Assembly: GCA_938049225.1 (NCBI GenBank)
Contig: CALICM010000052.1
Location: 1 to 34,856, forward strand
Source of the DNA: an uncultured Paracoccaceae bacterium
Lineage (GTDB): Bacteria > Pseudomonadota > Alphaproteobacteria > Rhodobacterales > Rhodobacteraceae
Length of the DNA stretch: 34,856 nucleotides
Direction of reading: 5' to 3'
Below are positions 1-9,289 of this stretch, piece by piece. The notes beneath the pieces are model-generated. The model saw only the letters and a list, made by a program, of their open reading frames with translations. It did no database searches and was not told where the DNA came from. Both the position numbers and the translations under genes were made by a program. Every line of letters starts with the position of its first letter. The stretch's first letter is position 1.

Positions 1-214
1 AAGGCCTCTTCGTGGTTCTGGGTGGGTGTGGCGATGACGATCCCGTCGGCCTCCACATTGACGTCCGCAAGATCGGAAAAGCCCGGAACATCGGCGATTG
101 CCCGGTTTTCGGCCACCGGATCAACGATGGCCGCGAGATGCAGATCCGGGTGTTCAACGATATGCTTGATGTGACGCAGACCAATCGCGCCTGCGCCGGC
201 CACGACAATCCGTG

Positions 215-218
<4 letters not shown>
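1..218 (-). CDS. Gfo/Idh/MocA-family dehydrogenase, N-terminal part (runs off left edge)
   Basis: Only the first 72 or so residues are present; the gene continues beyond base 1. They form a Rossmann NAD(P)-binding start with GAGAIGLRH near residues 7-15, an acidic residue after the second strand (IVDP), and the strand GIVIATPTQNH before the usual helix. This layout is typical of Gfo/Idh/MocA sugar or polyol dehydrogenases. The start is GTG at 218, because the preceding dehydratase gene ends at 215-217 and the two share the bases GTGA, which implies translational coupling. Being last in a TRAP/UxaA operon, it probably oxidises or reduces the same sugar acid or a derivative. The substrate cannot be told from the N-terminus. 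Confidence 0.85.
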
Positions 219-1702
<1,484 letters not shown>

Positions 1703-1739
1703 GGGGTTGTCCGGAGTGAACGGCGGCGGGTTTGGCAAG

Positions 1740-1765
1740 CGCCGGAGCCTCCGGCGGGGATATTT
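1740..1765. repeat. Copy of the 19-base motif GCCTCCGGCGGGGATATTT, with an adjoining palindrome
   Basis: The motif occupies 1747-1765, between the dioxygenase and dehydratase genes. Its left end belongs to a perfect palindrome at 1740-1756 (CGCCGGAG, one C, CTCCGGCG). Two more exact copies of the motif lie at 12170-12188 and, inverted, at 12237-12255. Here no inverted partner is nearby. A role in mRNA 3' ends or stability is inferred from position. Confidence 0.7.
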
Positions 1766-1786
1766 GGCGGACAAAGTGGGGTGATG

Positions 1787-2737
1787 TCACGCGCAAACGG
1801 GGCTGGTGGTGTTCCAGCGGTGAATGGGGATGTGGTCGGTGGCTGCAAGACGGCTGCGCGCGGTTTGCCACATCTCGCGCCAGGTGTCGGCATCGGTCAG
1901 CACCTGATCGGGCCGCGCCCGGCTGCGCGCGACGAAGCTGGGGAATTGGCTGCGGCCCGTTGGGTGACCGGTGCGATTGTAGCGGATGTCGAACGACCAG
2001 CGGTACTGGTTTGACGTGTTGGGCCGCGAGGCATGCGGCGTCAGCGGGTGGAAGATCACGGCAGCACCCGCGGGGCAGGGCAGCGGGACCGCATGCGCGC
2101 TGGGCACCAGGGCCTTGGGGATGCCGGTTTGCGCCCAGCCGCAATGCTCGATCAGGCCCTGGCGGTGTGCGCGGGGGATGACCTGCAGCGGCGCGCTCTC
2201 ATCCGTGACTTCGGTGATCGCCAGCCAGACGGTGATCATCGGGGTCTCGTCCGCCTCGGGTAGGGTGACACCGCGATCCTGATGCCAGTCGGTTGTGGTG
2301 ACATGGGCGCGGGCCTCGTCCGCGCGCACCTGGGGTTGTGGCGGCTTGATACGGATATGCTGGATCGGGTTCGAGGTGATCTCGGGGCCGATCAGCGCCT
2401 CGACGATGTCCAGCAGATGCGGGTCGGTGATCATATCAAAGGCCGCTTGGCCGAAATGCATCGGTGTGGTCGCGGTGATCTCGCCCCCTGGCAATGAACA
2501 GTCCATCGGTTGGAACCAATCGCAACCGGCGGCATAGGCCGCGCTCAGCTTCCCCCAAAAGTCGAGGGCCGCGCCGGGAGAGACGCGACCCTCTGCCTCC
2601 CACCCTGCATACAGCCGGTCCAGCAGGCGGGAGTATTCATGGTGGATCTGAGAAAGACGGTCTGGTGACAAAGCACCCGGGACGACCAGATAGCCCTGAT
2701 CCTCGAACTGGGTGATTTGGTCCGGGCTGAGGGTCAT
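1787..2737 (-). CDS. Phytanoyl-CoA dioxygenase (PhyH) family protein
   Basis: A 316-residue Fe(II)/2-oxoglutarate-dependent oxygenase of the PhyH family. The facial triad is visible: H152 and D154 in TDWHQD, and H235 in TPHASRPN, with R246 placed to bind 2-oxoglutarate. The N-terminus (MTLSPDQITQFEDQGYLVVPG) is typical for PhyH proteins. These enzymes hydroxylate small molecules or release groups from them; the substrate is not predictable. The start ATG at 2737 overlaps the dctM stop as ATGA, so it is co-translated with the transporter, and it precedes the UxaA dehydratase. It therefore probably modifies the imported compound before or beside dehydration. An open frame running further upstream is just the wrong frame through dctM. 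Confidence 0.88.
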   Translation of the reverse strand: MTLSPDQITQFEDQGYLVVPGALSPDRLSQIHHEYSRLLDRLYAGWEAEGRVSPGAALDFWGKLSAAYAAGCDWFQPMDCSLPGGEITATTPMHFGQAAFDMITDPHLLDIVEALIGPEITSNPIQHIRIKPPQPQVRADEARAHVTTTDWHQDRGVTLPEADETPMITVWLAITEVTDESAPLQVIPRAHRQGLIEHCGWAQTGIPKALVPSAHAVPLPCPAGAAVIFHPLTPHASRPNTSNQYRWSFDIRYNRTGHPTGRSQFPSFVARSRARPDQVLTDADTWREMWQTARSRLAATDHIPIHRWNTTSPVCA

Positions 2738-4356
2738 AAGAACACCGCGATGATCGGTGGCCAGATCAGCAGGACCGAGAGTGCCAACAGCTGAATGCCG
2801 ATGAACGGCAAGAAACCCCGGAAAATATCGGTCAACGAGATATGCGGCGGTGCGACGGATTTCAGATAGAAGGCCGCTGGCCCAAAAGGGGGCGACAGAA
2901 AGCTGACCTGCATGTTCATGCAGAACACCACGCCGAACCAGATCGCGACATGACGTGGATCCAACGTGCCCAGAAAGCCGATCTCTTCGACCGGCAGGCG
3001 CAGGACGATGGGCAAGAAGACGGGCATCACCAGCAGCACGATGCCCACCCAATCCATGAAAGCGCCCATGAAGAGGAAGATCAGCATCATCACCAGGATG
3101 ATGCTCATTGTTGGCAGTTCCGCCCCGATGATCAGATTGGCGACATAAGTGGGCCCGCCCGCGATGGTATAGGCCCCGGCAAGTGCCGTGGCACCGATGG
3201 TGATCCAGATGATCGTGCCGGTGGACTTGAGGGTGCGCATCAGGCTGTCCCAAAGCAGGCCGGTGCTCAGCTCACCTCGCAGCAGCGAGATAGCCATGAC
3301 AGCGACCACGCCCATGCCGGCAGCTTCGGTGATGCCCGAGATGCCGCCATAGATTGAGCCAAGCACCACCCCGATCACGACGATAGGGGGGACCAGGCCA
3401 CGGCCCATGGCCCAAGCCCGTTTGATGCGGGCGATGCCCAGCAGAGCGGTTATCACGGTGGTGCCCAGTAGTATCCCGCCCAGCCAGATCACATGGGTTG
3501 GCGTGCCCAACACGATGGCATCGACGCCTTCGGTGACCGCGTTTTGTCCGGTGACCGTGAAAAACAACGCCCGCAAAAACAAGACACCGCCAAAGATGAA
3601 TGTCAGCACACAGAGCAGCCCCAGAAACAGTTTGCGTTTCTCGGCGCTGTCGGGGTCGTCAGGGTTTGGCGCGGGCAATGGGGCCTGGTCCGGGTCCAGG
3701 CGGGTGCGGATGATGATGTAAATGATGAAGAACGAAGCAAGCATAAAGCCCGGCAGGAAAGACGCGGTGAACAGCGCCTTGATCGAGGTCTCGGTGATCA
3801 GTCCATAGAAGATCAGCACAATCGACGGTGGGATCATCGTGCCCAAGCTGCCCGACGCGCAGATCGTGCCGATGGCCAGGTTCTGATTGTACCCCAGACG
3901 CAACATCTGGGGCAGGGCGATCAGCCCTAGCAGCACAACCTCGCCGCCGATGATCCCCGACATCGCTGCCATGATCACCGCCATGATCGAGGTCACAATC
4001 GCGATCCCGCCGCGCGTCCGGTTCAGCCAGACATTCAGCGAGGAATACATGTCCTTCGCCAGGCCCGAGCGTTCGAGCAGAGAGGCCATGAAGATAAACA
4101 AGGGGATCGATATCAGCACATAGGACGTCAGCACCCCGTAGATGCGCTGCGACAGAATATTCAGCGGCCCCGAGCCAAACTTGCGGGTTAGCGGGCCATC
4201 GCCCAGGGTCCAAGGCTCCAGAAACACCGAGGGCTCGAACTTCATGAACAAGACCGCCACCGCCAGGATGGCCGAGGCAAAGCCAAGCGGCATGCCGATG
4301 GCCAGCAAGGCCAGCATCGACAGCAGCAGGATCAGGGAGATTGTACCGATGTCCAT
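2734..4356 (-). CDS. dctM: TRAP transporter large permease subunit (DctM family)
   Basis: A 540-residue hydrophobic membrane protein, the ion-coupled translocating subunit of a tripartite periplasmic transporter. It starts with a DctM-type helix (ISLILLLSMLALLAIGMPLGFASAILAVAVLF would be TM1 and the turn) and keeps the family segments GIIGGEVVLLGLIALPQML, ASGSLGTMIPPS and the C-terminal FGPAAFYLKSVAP. It is about 110 residues longer than the common 430-residue DctM. The extra part (roughly residues 215-330) holds a charged, proline-rich loop and additional helices, as in the long DctM subfamily that goes with long DctQ proteins. It starts at 4356, overlapping the dctQ stop by one base (TAATG). 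Confidence 0.93.
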   Translation of the reverse strand: MDIGTISLILLLSMLALLAIGMPLGFASAILAVAVLFMKFEPSVFLEPWTLGDGPLTRKFGSGPLNILSQRIYGVLTSYVLISIPLFIFMASLLERSGLAKDMYSSLNVWLNRTRGGIAIVTSIMAVIMAAMSGIIGGEVVLLGLIALPQMLRLGYNQNLAIGTICASGSLGTMIPPSIVLIFYGLITETSIKALFTASFLPGFMLASFFIIYIIIRTRLDPDQAPLPAPNPDDPDSAEKRKLFLGLLCVLTFIFGGVLFLRALFFTVTGQNAVTEGVDAIVLGTPTHVIWLGGILLGTTVITALLGIARIKRAWAMGRGLVPPIVVIGVVLGSIYGGISGITEAAGMGVVAVMAISLLRGELSTGLLWDSLMRTLKSTGTIIWITIGATALAGAYTIAGGPTYVANLIIGAELPTMSIILVMMLIFLFMGAFMDWVGIVLLVMPVFLPIVLRLPVEEIGFLGTLDPRHVAIWFGVVFCMNMQVSFLSPPFGPAAFYLKSVAPPHISLTDIFRGFLPFIGIQLLALSVLLIWPPIIAVFL

Positions 4357-5144
4357 TAGTCGGTCTCTCCCAGGGCTTTTTTGATGGCGGCGATTTCTTC
4401 TTCGTCCACCTCGTCGACCGTGTGATGCTCGGGCGCCCGGTTCCAGTCGACAATCAGGTTCGACACCACTTGCACCGCGACCAGCAGGATGACGATCAGC
4501 ATCATTGGTTTTTCGGTCGCGGGGATCGGCGGATCAAAGGCGGTGCCAAAGGTTTCCCACCGCAGAAACTTCGCCTGTGCCTCGCCAAAGGCGCCATAGA
4601 TCATCGCGATGGCGAACACCACGATCAGCAGGGTCGAGATCAAATCGCAAACCTTCTGCAGCCAGCGCGGGAACAGATCATAGATGATAAAGATGCGGAT
4701 ATGACTGCGCTGCTGCATGGCGTAAAGCCCTGCGAAGAGAAAGATGAACCCGGCCATCCACAAGGACAGCTCGTTGGCCCAAAGTGTGCCGCTGCTCAGC
4801 ACGTAGCGGGTGAAAACCTCGTAGAACATGACCACCACCAGCAGCAGGATCAGCAACATTGTCACCCGGCCTAGAAACAGCGAGATCCGGTCAAATCCAC
4901 CGCCGCCCTCGTATTCCATCGGCGCCCGCCGGACCGTTGCGGCCCCCGCGATCAAAAGGAACGGCAGCAGGATCAGGGCCGCGTATTGCAGCATTTCAGC
5001 ACCTGCGTACCGGTCTTTGATCGTGACATCCGCCCAACCCCAACTGATCAGGTAGTTGGGGCCCGAACTGACCACGTAGCCTGCACAAAATATGAAGGCG
5101 AGGGGCAGGACCCATTCGATCACATCGCCTGATTTGCGTTGCAT
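4356..5144 (-). CDS. dctQ: TRAP transporter small permease subunit (DctQ family)
   Basis: A 262-residue membrane protein with about six hydrophobic segments (near residues 11-28, 52-70, 92-110, 127-145, 167-185 and 213-232). Ordinary DctQ proteins have four; the core from residue 90 to 190 (FYEVFTRYV, WANELSLWMAGF, RSHIRI) matches the family, while the extra N- and C-terminal helices fit the long subfamily, as does the long DctM next door. ATG at 5144 is preferred over the frame's upstream end because AAGGAGG lies just upstream at good spacing. The role is to bridge the binding protein and DctM. It is separated from dctP by 170 bases that contain a strong hairpin. Confidence 0.9.
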   Translation of the reverse strand: MQRKSGDVIEWVLPLAFIFCAGYVVSSGPNYLISWGWADVTIKDRYAGAEMLQYAALILLPFLLIAGAATVRRAPMEYEGGGGFDRISLFLGRVTMLLILLLVVVMFYEVFTRYVLSSGTLWANELSLWMAGFIFLFAGLYAMQQRSHIRIFIIYDLFPRWLQKVCDLISTLLIVVFAIAMIYGAFGEAQAKFLRWETFGTAFDPPIPATEKPMMLIVILLVAVQVVSNLIVDWNRAPEHHTVDEVDEEEIAAIKKALGETD

Positions 5145-5269
5145 GCCCGTCCTCCTTGACCCGTTGGGTGGCAGGCGCGGTCGCTTGCGGGCCGGGCGCC
5201 TTGGGCCCGTACCGCGCGGCACAGTGCCCCGCCTCACACGTCGGTCAGTGGTAAATACGCTTGGCGACA

Positions 5270-5288
5270 GGCCCCCGCGCTGGGGGCC
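5270..5288 (-). terminator. Hairpin between dctP and dctQ (attenuator or mRNA stabiliser)
   Basis: A perfect 7-base inverted repeat GGCCCCC / GGGGGCC with a 5-base loop lies 27 bases after the dctP stop codon. No T-run follows on the minus strand. A GC-rich hairpin here is expected to hold binding-protein transcript levels above those of the permeases. Function is inferred from position. Confidence 0.55.
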
Positions 5289-5314
5289 CGTCAGGTCTCA
5301 GAGCAAAAGCTCGG

Positions 5315-6328
5315 TTATTCCGACACCAGCCCCAATTGGCTGAGATAGCCCAGGTGGCTTTCGACCAGCGCCTCAGCTTCGGGCGTGGTGGCGAACTCGG
5401 GCCAGGTGGCCTGGGCCGCGTCACGAAACGCCTGCAGATCTTCGTCTGCCCAAGCGTACAGCGTCACACCTTGCTCGCGCAGCTGGGCGGCCGCTTCGGC
5501 GTTCTTCTTTTCAAAGGTCAGGGCGGTGCGCAGCGCCAAAGCCTCCATCGCGACCGACATGATCGTGCGGTGCGCTTCGGGCATCGCGTCCCAGACGGCC
5601 TTGTTGCAGGCCAGGTGATCGGATGGCATCGAGTGGAAGCCCGGGAAATTGGCGTGCTTGACCAGGTCATACAGGCCCAGGCCCACGTTGTTGGCCAGGC
5701 CGCTGGCGTCGGCGCCATCGATGATGCCGGTTTCTAGGGCGGTAAAGATCTCGGTGAAATCCATCACGATGGGCTGCGCGCCCAGTTTTTCAAAGATCTT
5801 TGTTTCCATGCCCGGAGGGGAGCGGAATTTCCAATCCTTAAAGTCCGCAGCATTCCGGATCGGTTTGGACGACGCCAAGCTTTCCTGGCCATAGACCCAC
5901 CAGCCGACCAGCTGCATGTCGTATTTGTTATAGAGCGCTTGGGCCGCATCCAGCCCGCCGCCGTAGTATAGCCAGCTCAACTGTTGATAGGGGGTCGCGT
6001 AGCCGCCCATGATGTCGCCCACGAATTGGAACGCGGGGTTTTTGCCAGTCTGATAGCCGCCGCCGGTCATGTCGCAGTCCAAAATACCAGTGGCCGCTGC
6101 GTCGAATGTTTCGACCGACTTCACGACGGACGAGCTGTAGAACATCTCGACAGCGATCTCGCCGCCGGACATGGTTTGCACGTCCTCGACATATTGCGCG
6201 GCCAATTTTCCGGACTCGGTCTCGGGCGCATAATGCGTCTGGATGCGCAGGGTGGTGGTCTGCGCCGCAGCACTAAAGGCCAACAGGGACGCGGTCGCGG
6301 CCCCCACGAAGAGGTGAGTAAGCTTCAA
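5315..6328 (-). CDS. dctP: TRAP transporter substrate-binding protein (DctP family)
   Basis: A 337-residue periplasmic binding protein. A signal peptide covers about residues 1-23 (KLTHLF, hydrophobic core, cleavage after SAAAQ). The conserved arginine that holds the substrate carboxylate is in WKFRSPPG, followed by AQPIVMDFTEIFTALETGIIDGADA, which is characteristic of DctP proteins related to the keto-acid binder TakP. I chose a TTG start at 6328 because AAGGGAGG sits just upstream and no ATG gives a sensible signal peptide; the longer open frame adds charged residues before the signal peptide. It is the first gene of a TRAP operon. The ligand is likely a carboxylate such as a sugar acid, judging by the downstream UxaA. 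Confidence 0.92.
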   Translation of the reverse strand: MKLTHLFVGAATASLLAFSAAAQTTTLRIQTHYAPETESGKLAAQYVEDVQTMSGGEIAVEMFYSSSVVKSVETFDAAATGILDCDMTGGGYQTGKNPAFQFVGDIMGGYATPYQQLSWLYYGGGLDAAQALYNKYDMQLVGWWVYGQESLASSKPIRNAADFKDWKFRSPPGMETKIFEKLGAQPIVMDFTEIFTALETGIIDGADASGLANNVGLGLYDLVKHANFPGFHSMPSDHLACNKAVWDAMPEAHRTIMSVAMEALALRTALTFEKKNAEAAAQLREQGVTLYAWADEDLQAFRDAAQATWPEFATTPEAEALVESHLGYLSQLGLVSE

Positions 6329-6420
6329 GGTATCCTCCCTTACCGCCATGGGGCGGCATATGATTATCACGCGGTCCTGTTCCCGGACCATGGGACAAGG
6401 CTAGACCGAACCGCCAAAGA

Positions 6421-6437
6421 CTGGCAAGCGCTTTGGG
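6421..6437. promoter_or_regulatory. Possible LacI-family operator upstream of dctP
   Basis: The perfect palindrome AAGCGCTT at 6426-6433, in the context TGGCAAGCGCTTTGG, fits the AANCGNTT core of LacI-family operators. It lies about 95 bases before the dctP start, in the 231-base gap after the TPR gene. A second short inverted repeat, GGTCC / GGACC, lies at 6373-6389, nearer the start. No regulator gene is visible in the window, so this is a candidate only. Confidence 0.4.
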
Positions 6438-6559
6438 GGTATTCGGGGGCAAAAACAGATCCACCGGGCGGCTCTGGTTAGAGATGTCCGGCGCACCGGG
6501 TGAAAACGGCCCGGCATCGCCGCGCGGTTTTAAGCTGGATCGCCGTGTGTCGGTAAATG

Positions 6560-7681
6560 CTACGATGCGGATTGTAAGTTGCGCATCGCAAACTCAATGG
6601 CTGCGCGGCGCAATTGTGGTGTGACTCGCTCGTCAAATTCCGCTTTGGTGTACGCGATGTTGTGGCCGGGTGGGCTCTTTTCATCCCGATAACATTCCAA
6701 AAGTGGGTCTGCGACCAGGACAATGCGGGCATACCGTTTGTTCGGTTCCTTAACCAACTCGCGGACAGCGAACGCATAAACTGAACTTACGATGTGCCAA
6801 CGACGGCCAACCTCGTGCAGGTCGGACGTTTTTGGGACGTCCAATATTTCTAGGAGTTTGAACTCGGCCTCAGCACAACTTAGTTCCGCACGCGCGTTTC
6901 GCGCTGCTTTTGGCGACGACCGGCACGCCTTAATATCATGTGTGCAAGCGACCCAAAGATGCCGTCGCGATTTCCGGTCCTGCGGGTCTATGGTCAAAAC
7001 CTGTTCCAGATCAGCGATCTCCTCGGCGGTACGATCCAGATTGCGAAACATGCGTGCGCGCCACCTAAAAGCTTGCGCGTCTTTTGGATAAACCTCGAGA
7101 AACCGATCATACGCTGACAGAGCCTCGTCCGTCCGCGCCATGCGTGCCAATGAATGAGCGCGAATCCGCAGGGTCCATAGGTGTTTCGGGTTGAGAGCCA
7201 GCGCGGCAGTAAAATCCATCAGGGCCTTATCGTGCTCGCCCAGATCCCAATAAATGCTACCCCTCGTGCTCCAGGCCCAAACGTAATCTGGGTCCAATTG
7301 CAACGTTGCATTCAGATCTGTAAGGGCCAGATCATAGCTCTCCATTCTTTGGTGCACCCAGCCACGTTGCCCAATGGCTATTGCGCTGTGGGGATTTAGT
7401 GCAACCGCCTGATCAATGTCGTTCAGCGCGTCCTTATGAGATCCATCGCGCGAGTGCGCGCGACTGCGCCAATAATAGTAACGAGACAGCTGGACGTCGG
7501 GGCCGCGGCCGCGATTTATCAGGGCGGTACAGGCGGTCAGAGTAGCGGTGGGTGGATCTGAAAGGTGGAGGCACGTTGCCACCTGCTGGCGCGCTTCGGT
7601 TTGGAGGTGCTGAACGGCAAGGACCCCGACCGTTGTCAAACATATTATGGCGAGCAGGATGGGACGACGTTTGGAACGCAT
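6560..7681 (-). CDS. Membrane-anchored tetratricopeptide repeat protein
   Basis: A 373-residue protein with a positively charged start and one hydrophobic segment (residues 8-22), so probably anchored in the membrane or exported. Five TPR units follow at about residues 66-99, 100-133, 134-167, 168-201 and 202-235, each with the usual W/G/A pattern and ending in NP or DP (ALNPHS, QLDPDY, ALNPKH). The last 135 residues are not recognised. TPRs bind partner proteins; the partner is unknown. ATG at 7681 has AAGGACC upstream. Base composition and codon choice look AT-richer than the flanking operons, suggesting a separate origin. It is not linked in function to either neighbour as far as can be seen. 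Confidence 0.8.
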   Translation of the reverse strand: MRSKRRPILLAIICLTTVGVLAVQHLQTEARQQVATCLHLSDPPTATLTACTALINRGRGPDVQLSRYYYWRSRAHSRDGSHKDALNDIDQAVALNPHSAIAIGQRGWVHQRMESYDLALTDLNATLQLDPDYVWAWSTRGSIYWDLGEHDKALMDFTAALALNPKHLWTLRIRAHSLARMARTDEALSAYDRFLEVYPKDAQAFRWRARMFRNLDRTAEEIADLEQVLTIDPQDRKSRRHLWVACTHDIKACRSSPKAARNARAELSCAEAEFKLLEILDVPKTSDLHEVGRRWHIVSSVYAFAVRELVKEPNKRYARIVLVADPLLECYRDEKSPPGHNIAYTKAEFDERVTPQLRRAAIEFAMRNLQSAS

Positions 7682-7778
7682 GAATTCGGTCCTTAAGACC
7701 TCTCAAAAAAGCTTTTCCAATATCAACTTCAAAAAAGGCAATTTTGTGTTTGCCTATAAGTTGATCTACAAGGCGACA

Positions 7779-7801
7779 ACCAAAGGCTGGTGCCCTTTGG
7801 T
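7779..7801. promoter_or_regulatory. Inverted repeat in the divergent gap before the RidA-like gene
   Basis: ACCAAAGG and CCTTTGGT form a perfect 8-base inverted repeat with a 7-base spacer, about 67 bases before the RidA-family start and 98 bases before the divergent TPR gene. It could be an operator or a 5' UTR hairpin. The rest of the gap is AT-rich with no clear promoter that I would name. Confidence 0.4.
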
Positions 7802-7867
7802 CGATACCGCAAGTCCCGGGCGATTGCCATCTGGCACGTTCCTTAATGCCCTTCATAAGTGTTTCAC

Positions 7868-8263
7868 ATGCCGCTCCCAACCTTTCATATGATCAACGCG
7901 GCCCCGCAACCGGTCGCGACCTTTTCGCATGCGGCCGAGGCGGACGGTTGGGTGTACCTGACCGGCCAAATGCCGACCTGGCCTGGTCAGCCCGAGCGGG
8001 CGCTGCCCGGGGGGATCGACGCCCAAACCCGCCGGGTGATGGACAATCTGGGCCTTGTTCTCGGCGGGCTTGAGTTGGGGTTTGAACATGTGGTCCAAGC
8101 GCGGATCTATCTGACCGCGTTCGAGCGGGATTACGCGACAATGAACCTGGCATACCAAAGCTATTTTGAAGCGGGCAAACTGCCCGCCCGCACCTGCGTT
8201 GGCGTTACGGCCCTCGCCGTGGGTGCTTTGGTCGAGGTCGATGTGGTGGCCAAGCGGCCCTGA
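7868..8263 (+). CDS. RidA family protein (reactive enamine/imine deaminase-like)
   Basis: A 131-residue protein of the YjgF/YER057c/UK114 family. Conserved features are WVYLTGQMP near residue 30, TRRVMDNL, the segment ARIYLTAFERDY, and PARTCVGV, in which R108 matches the substrate-binding arginine of RidA; E123 in VEVDVVA matches the conserved glutamate. RidA proteins hydrolyse 2-aminoacrylate and similar intermediates, although members without the full active site do other things. ATG at 7868 is taken; a GTG at 7859 is in frame, and neither has a strong ribosome site. It is a single gene, convergent with the ABC ATPase gene (18-base gap), so an operon link is absent. Confidence 0.88.
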   Translation: MPLPTFHMINAAPQPVATFSHAAEADGWVYLTGQMPTWPGQPERALPGGIDAQTRRVMDNLGLVLGGLELGFEHVVQARIYLTAFERDYATMNLAYQSYFEAGKLPARTCVGVTALAVGALVEVDVVAKRP

Positions 8264-8281
8264 CGCCGCCCGCTCTTTGGT

Positions 8282-9289
8282 CTAACCCGCCGCTGCAGGC
8301 AACCGCGCCCCATCCGCGCCAAACAAAAACGCATCCGCAGGGTCAAAACCTAACCCCACCTCGGTCCCCACCTCTATCGCATGCTGCCCAAACAGCCTTA
8401 CCACCAACCGCTCGCCTGCGCCGGTGGTCACCAGCAGGTTCGTGTCGCCGCCCAGCCGCTCGACATGGGTGACGGTGCCCGCCGTTTGTCCGCCGTCTTG
8501 CAGCCGCAGATGCTCGGGGCGGATCCCCAGAACGGCGCCCGTCGGCACGTCCACCGATCGTTCCAAAAAATTCATGGACGGCGCGCCCAAGAACCCTGCC
8601 ACGAACCGATTGATGGGGTTGTTATATAGCTCCATCGGTGTGCCGATCTGCTCGACATGGCCGTCGCGCAAGACCACGATCCGGTCGGCCAGCGTCATCG
8701 CCTCGGTCTGGTCGTGGGTGACATAAACCATACTGGCGCTCAGGCTGCGGTGCAGATCGGCGATCTCGACCCGGGTGTTGACCCGCAGGGCGGCGTCCAG
8801 GTTGGACAGGGGCTCGTCAAAAAGAAACAGCTTCGGCTCGCGCACGATGGCGCGTCCAATGGCGACGCGCTGGCGCTGGCCGCCGGACAGTTCCGCCGGG
8901 CGGCGGGCCAGAAAGTCGTCCAGTGACAGCATGGCGCTGGCCTTACTCACCCGCCGGTCGATCACCGCTTTGGACTGATTTTCTTGCCGCAGGCCCAGGG
9001 CCATGTTCCCGCGCACGTTCAGGTGCGGATAAAGGGCATAGGATTGGAACACCATCGCGATGCCGCGTTTGGCAGGGGGCACGTCGGTCACGTCCTGGCC
9101 CCCGATCAGGACGCGGCCCTGGGTCGCGGTGTCCAGCCCTGCGATGATCCTGAGCAGGGTAGATTTCCCGCAGCCCGAGGGGCCGACGAAGACAACGAAC
9201 TCGCCATCTTCGACCGTTAGACTGATGTCGTGCAGCACCTGCGTTTTGCCGAACGACTTCGACACCCCTTCTAGGACAAGCGCCGTCAT
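8282..9289 (-). CDS. ABC transporter ATP-binding protein, MalK/UgpC type
   Basis: A 335-residue ATPase for carbohydrate import. Walker A is GPSGCGKS at residues 36-43, the Q-loop is in VFQSYALYPH, the signature LSGGQRQRVAIGRA begins at 134, Walker B is LFLFDEP ending near 160, and the H-loop is VYVTHDQTEAM. A C-terminal TOBE-like part (VLGIRPEHL, FDPADAFLFGADG) is typical of MalK relatives. The start at 9289 overlaps the oxidoreductase stop (ATGA); the frame extends further but only through the wrong frame of that gene. It is the last gene of the murQ/ABC operon and should power the two permeases. Confidence 0.94.
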   Translation of the reverse strand: MTALVLEGVSKSFGKTQVLHDISLTVEDGEFVVFVGPSGCGKSTLLRIIAGLDTATQGRVLIGGQDVTDVPPAKRGIAMVFQSYALYPHLNVRGNMALGLRQENQSKAVIDRRVSKASAMLSLDDFLARRPAELSGGQRQRVAIGRAIVREPKLFLFDEPLSNLDAALRVNTRVEIADLHRSLSASMVYVTHDQTEAMTLADRIVVLRDGHVEQIGTPMELYNNPINRFVAGFLGAPSMNFLERSVDVPTGAVLGIRPEHLRLQDGGQTAGTVTHVERLGGDTNLLVTTGAGERLVVRLFGQHAIEVGTEVGLGFDPADAFLFGADGARLPAAAG

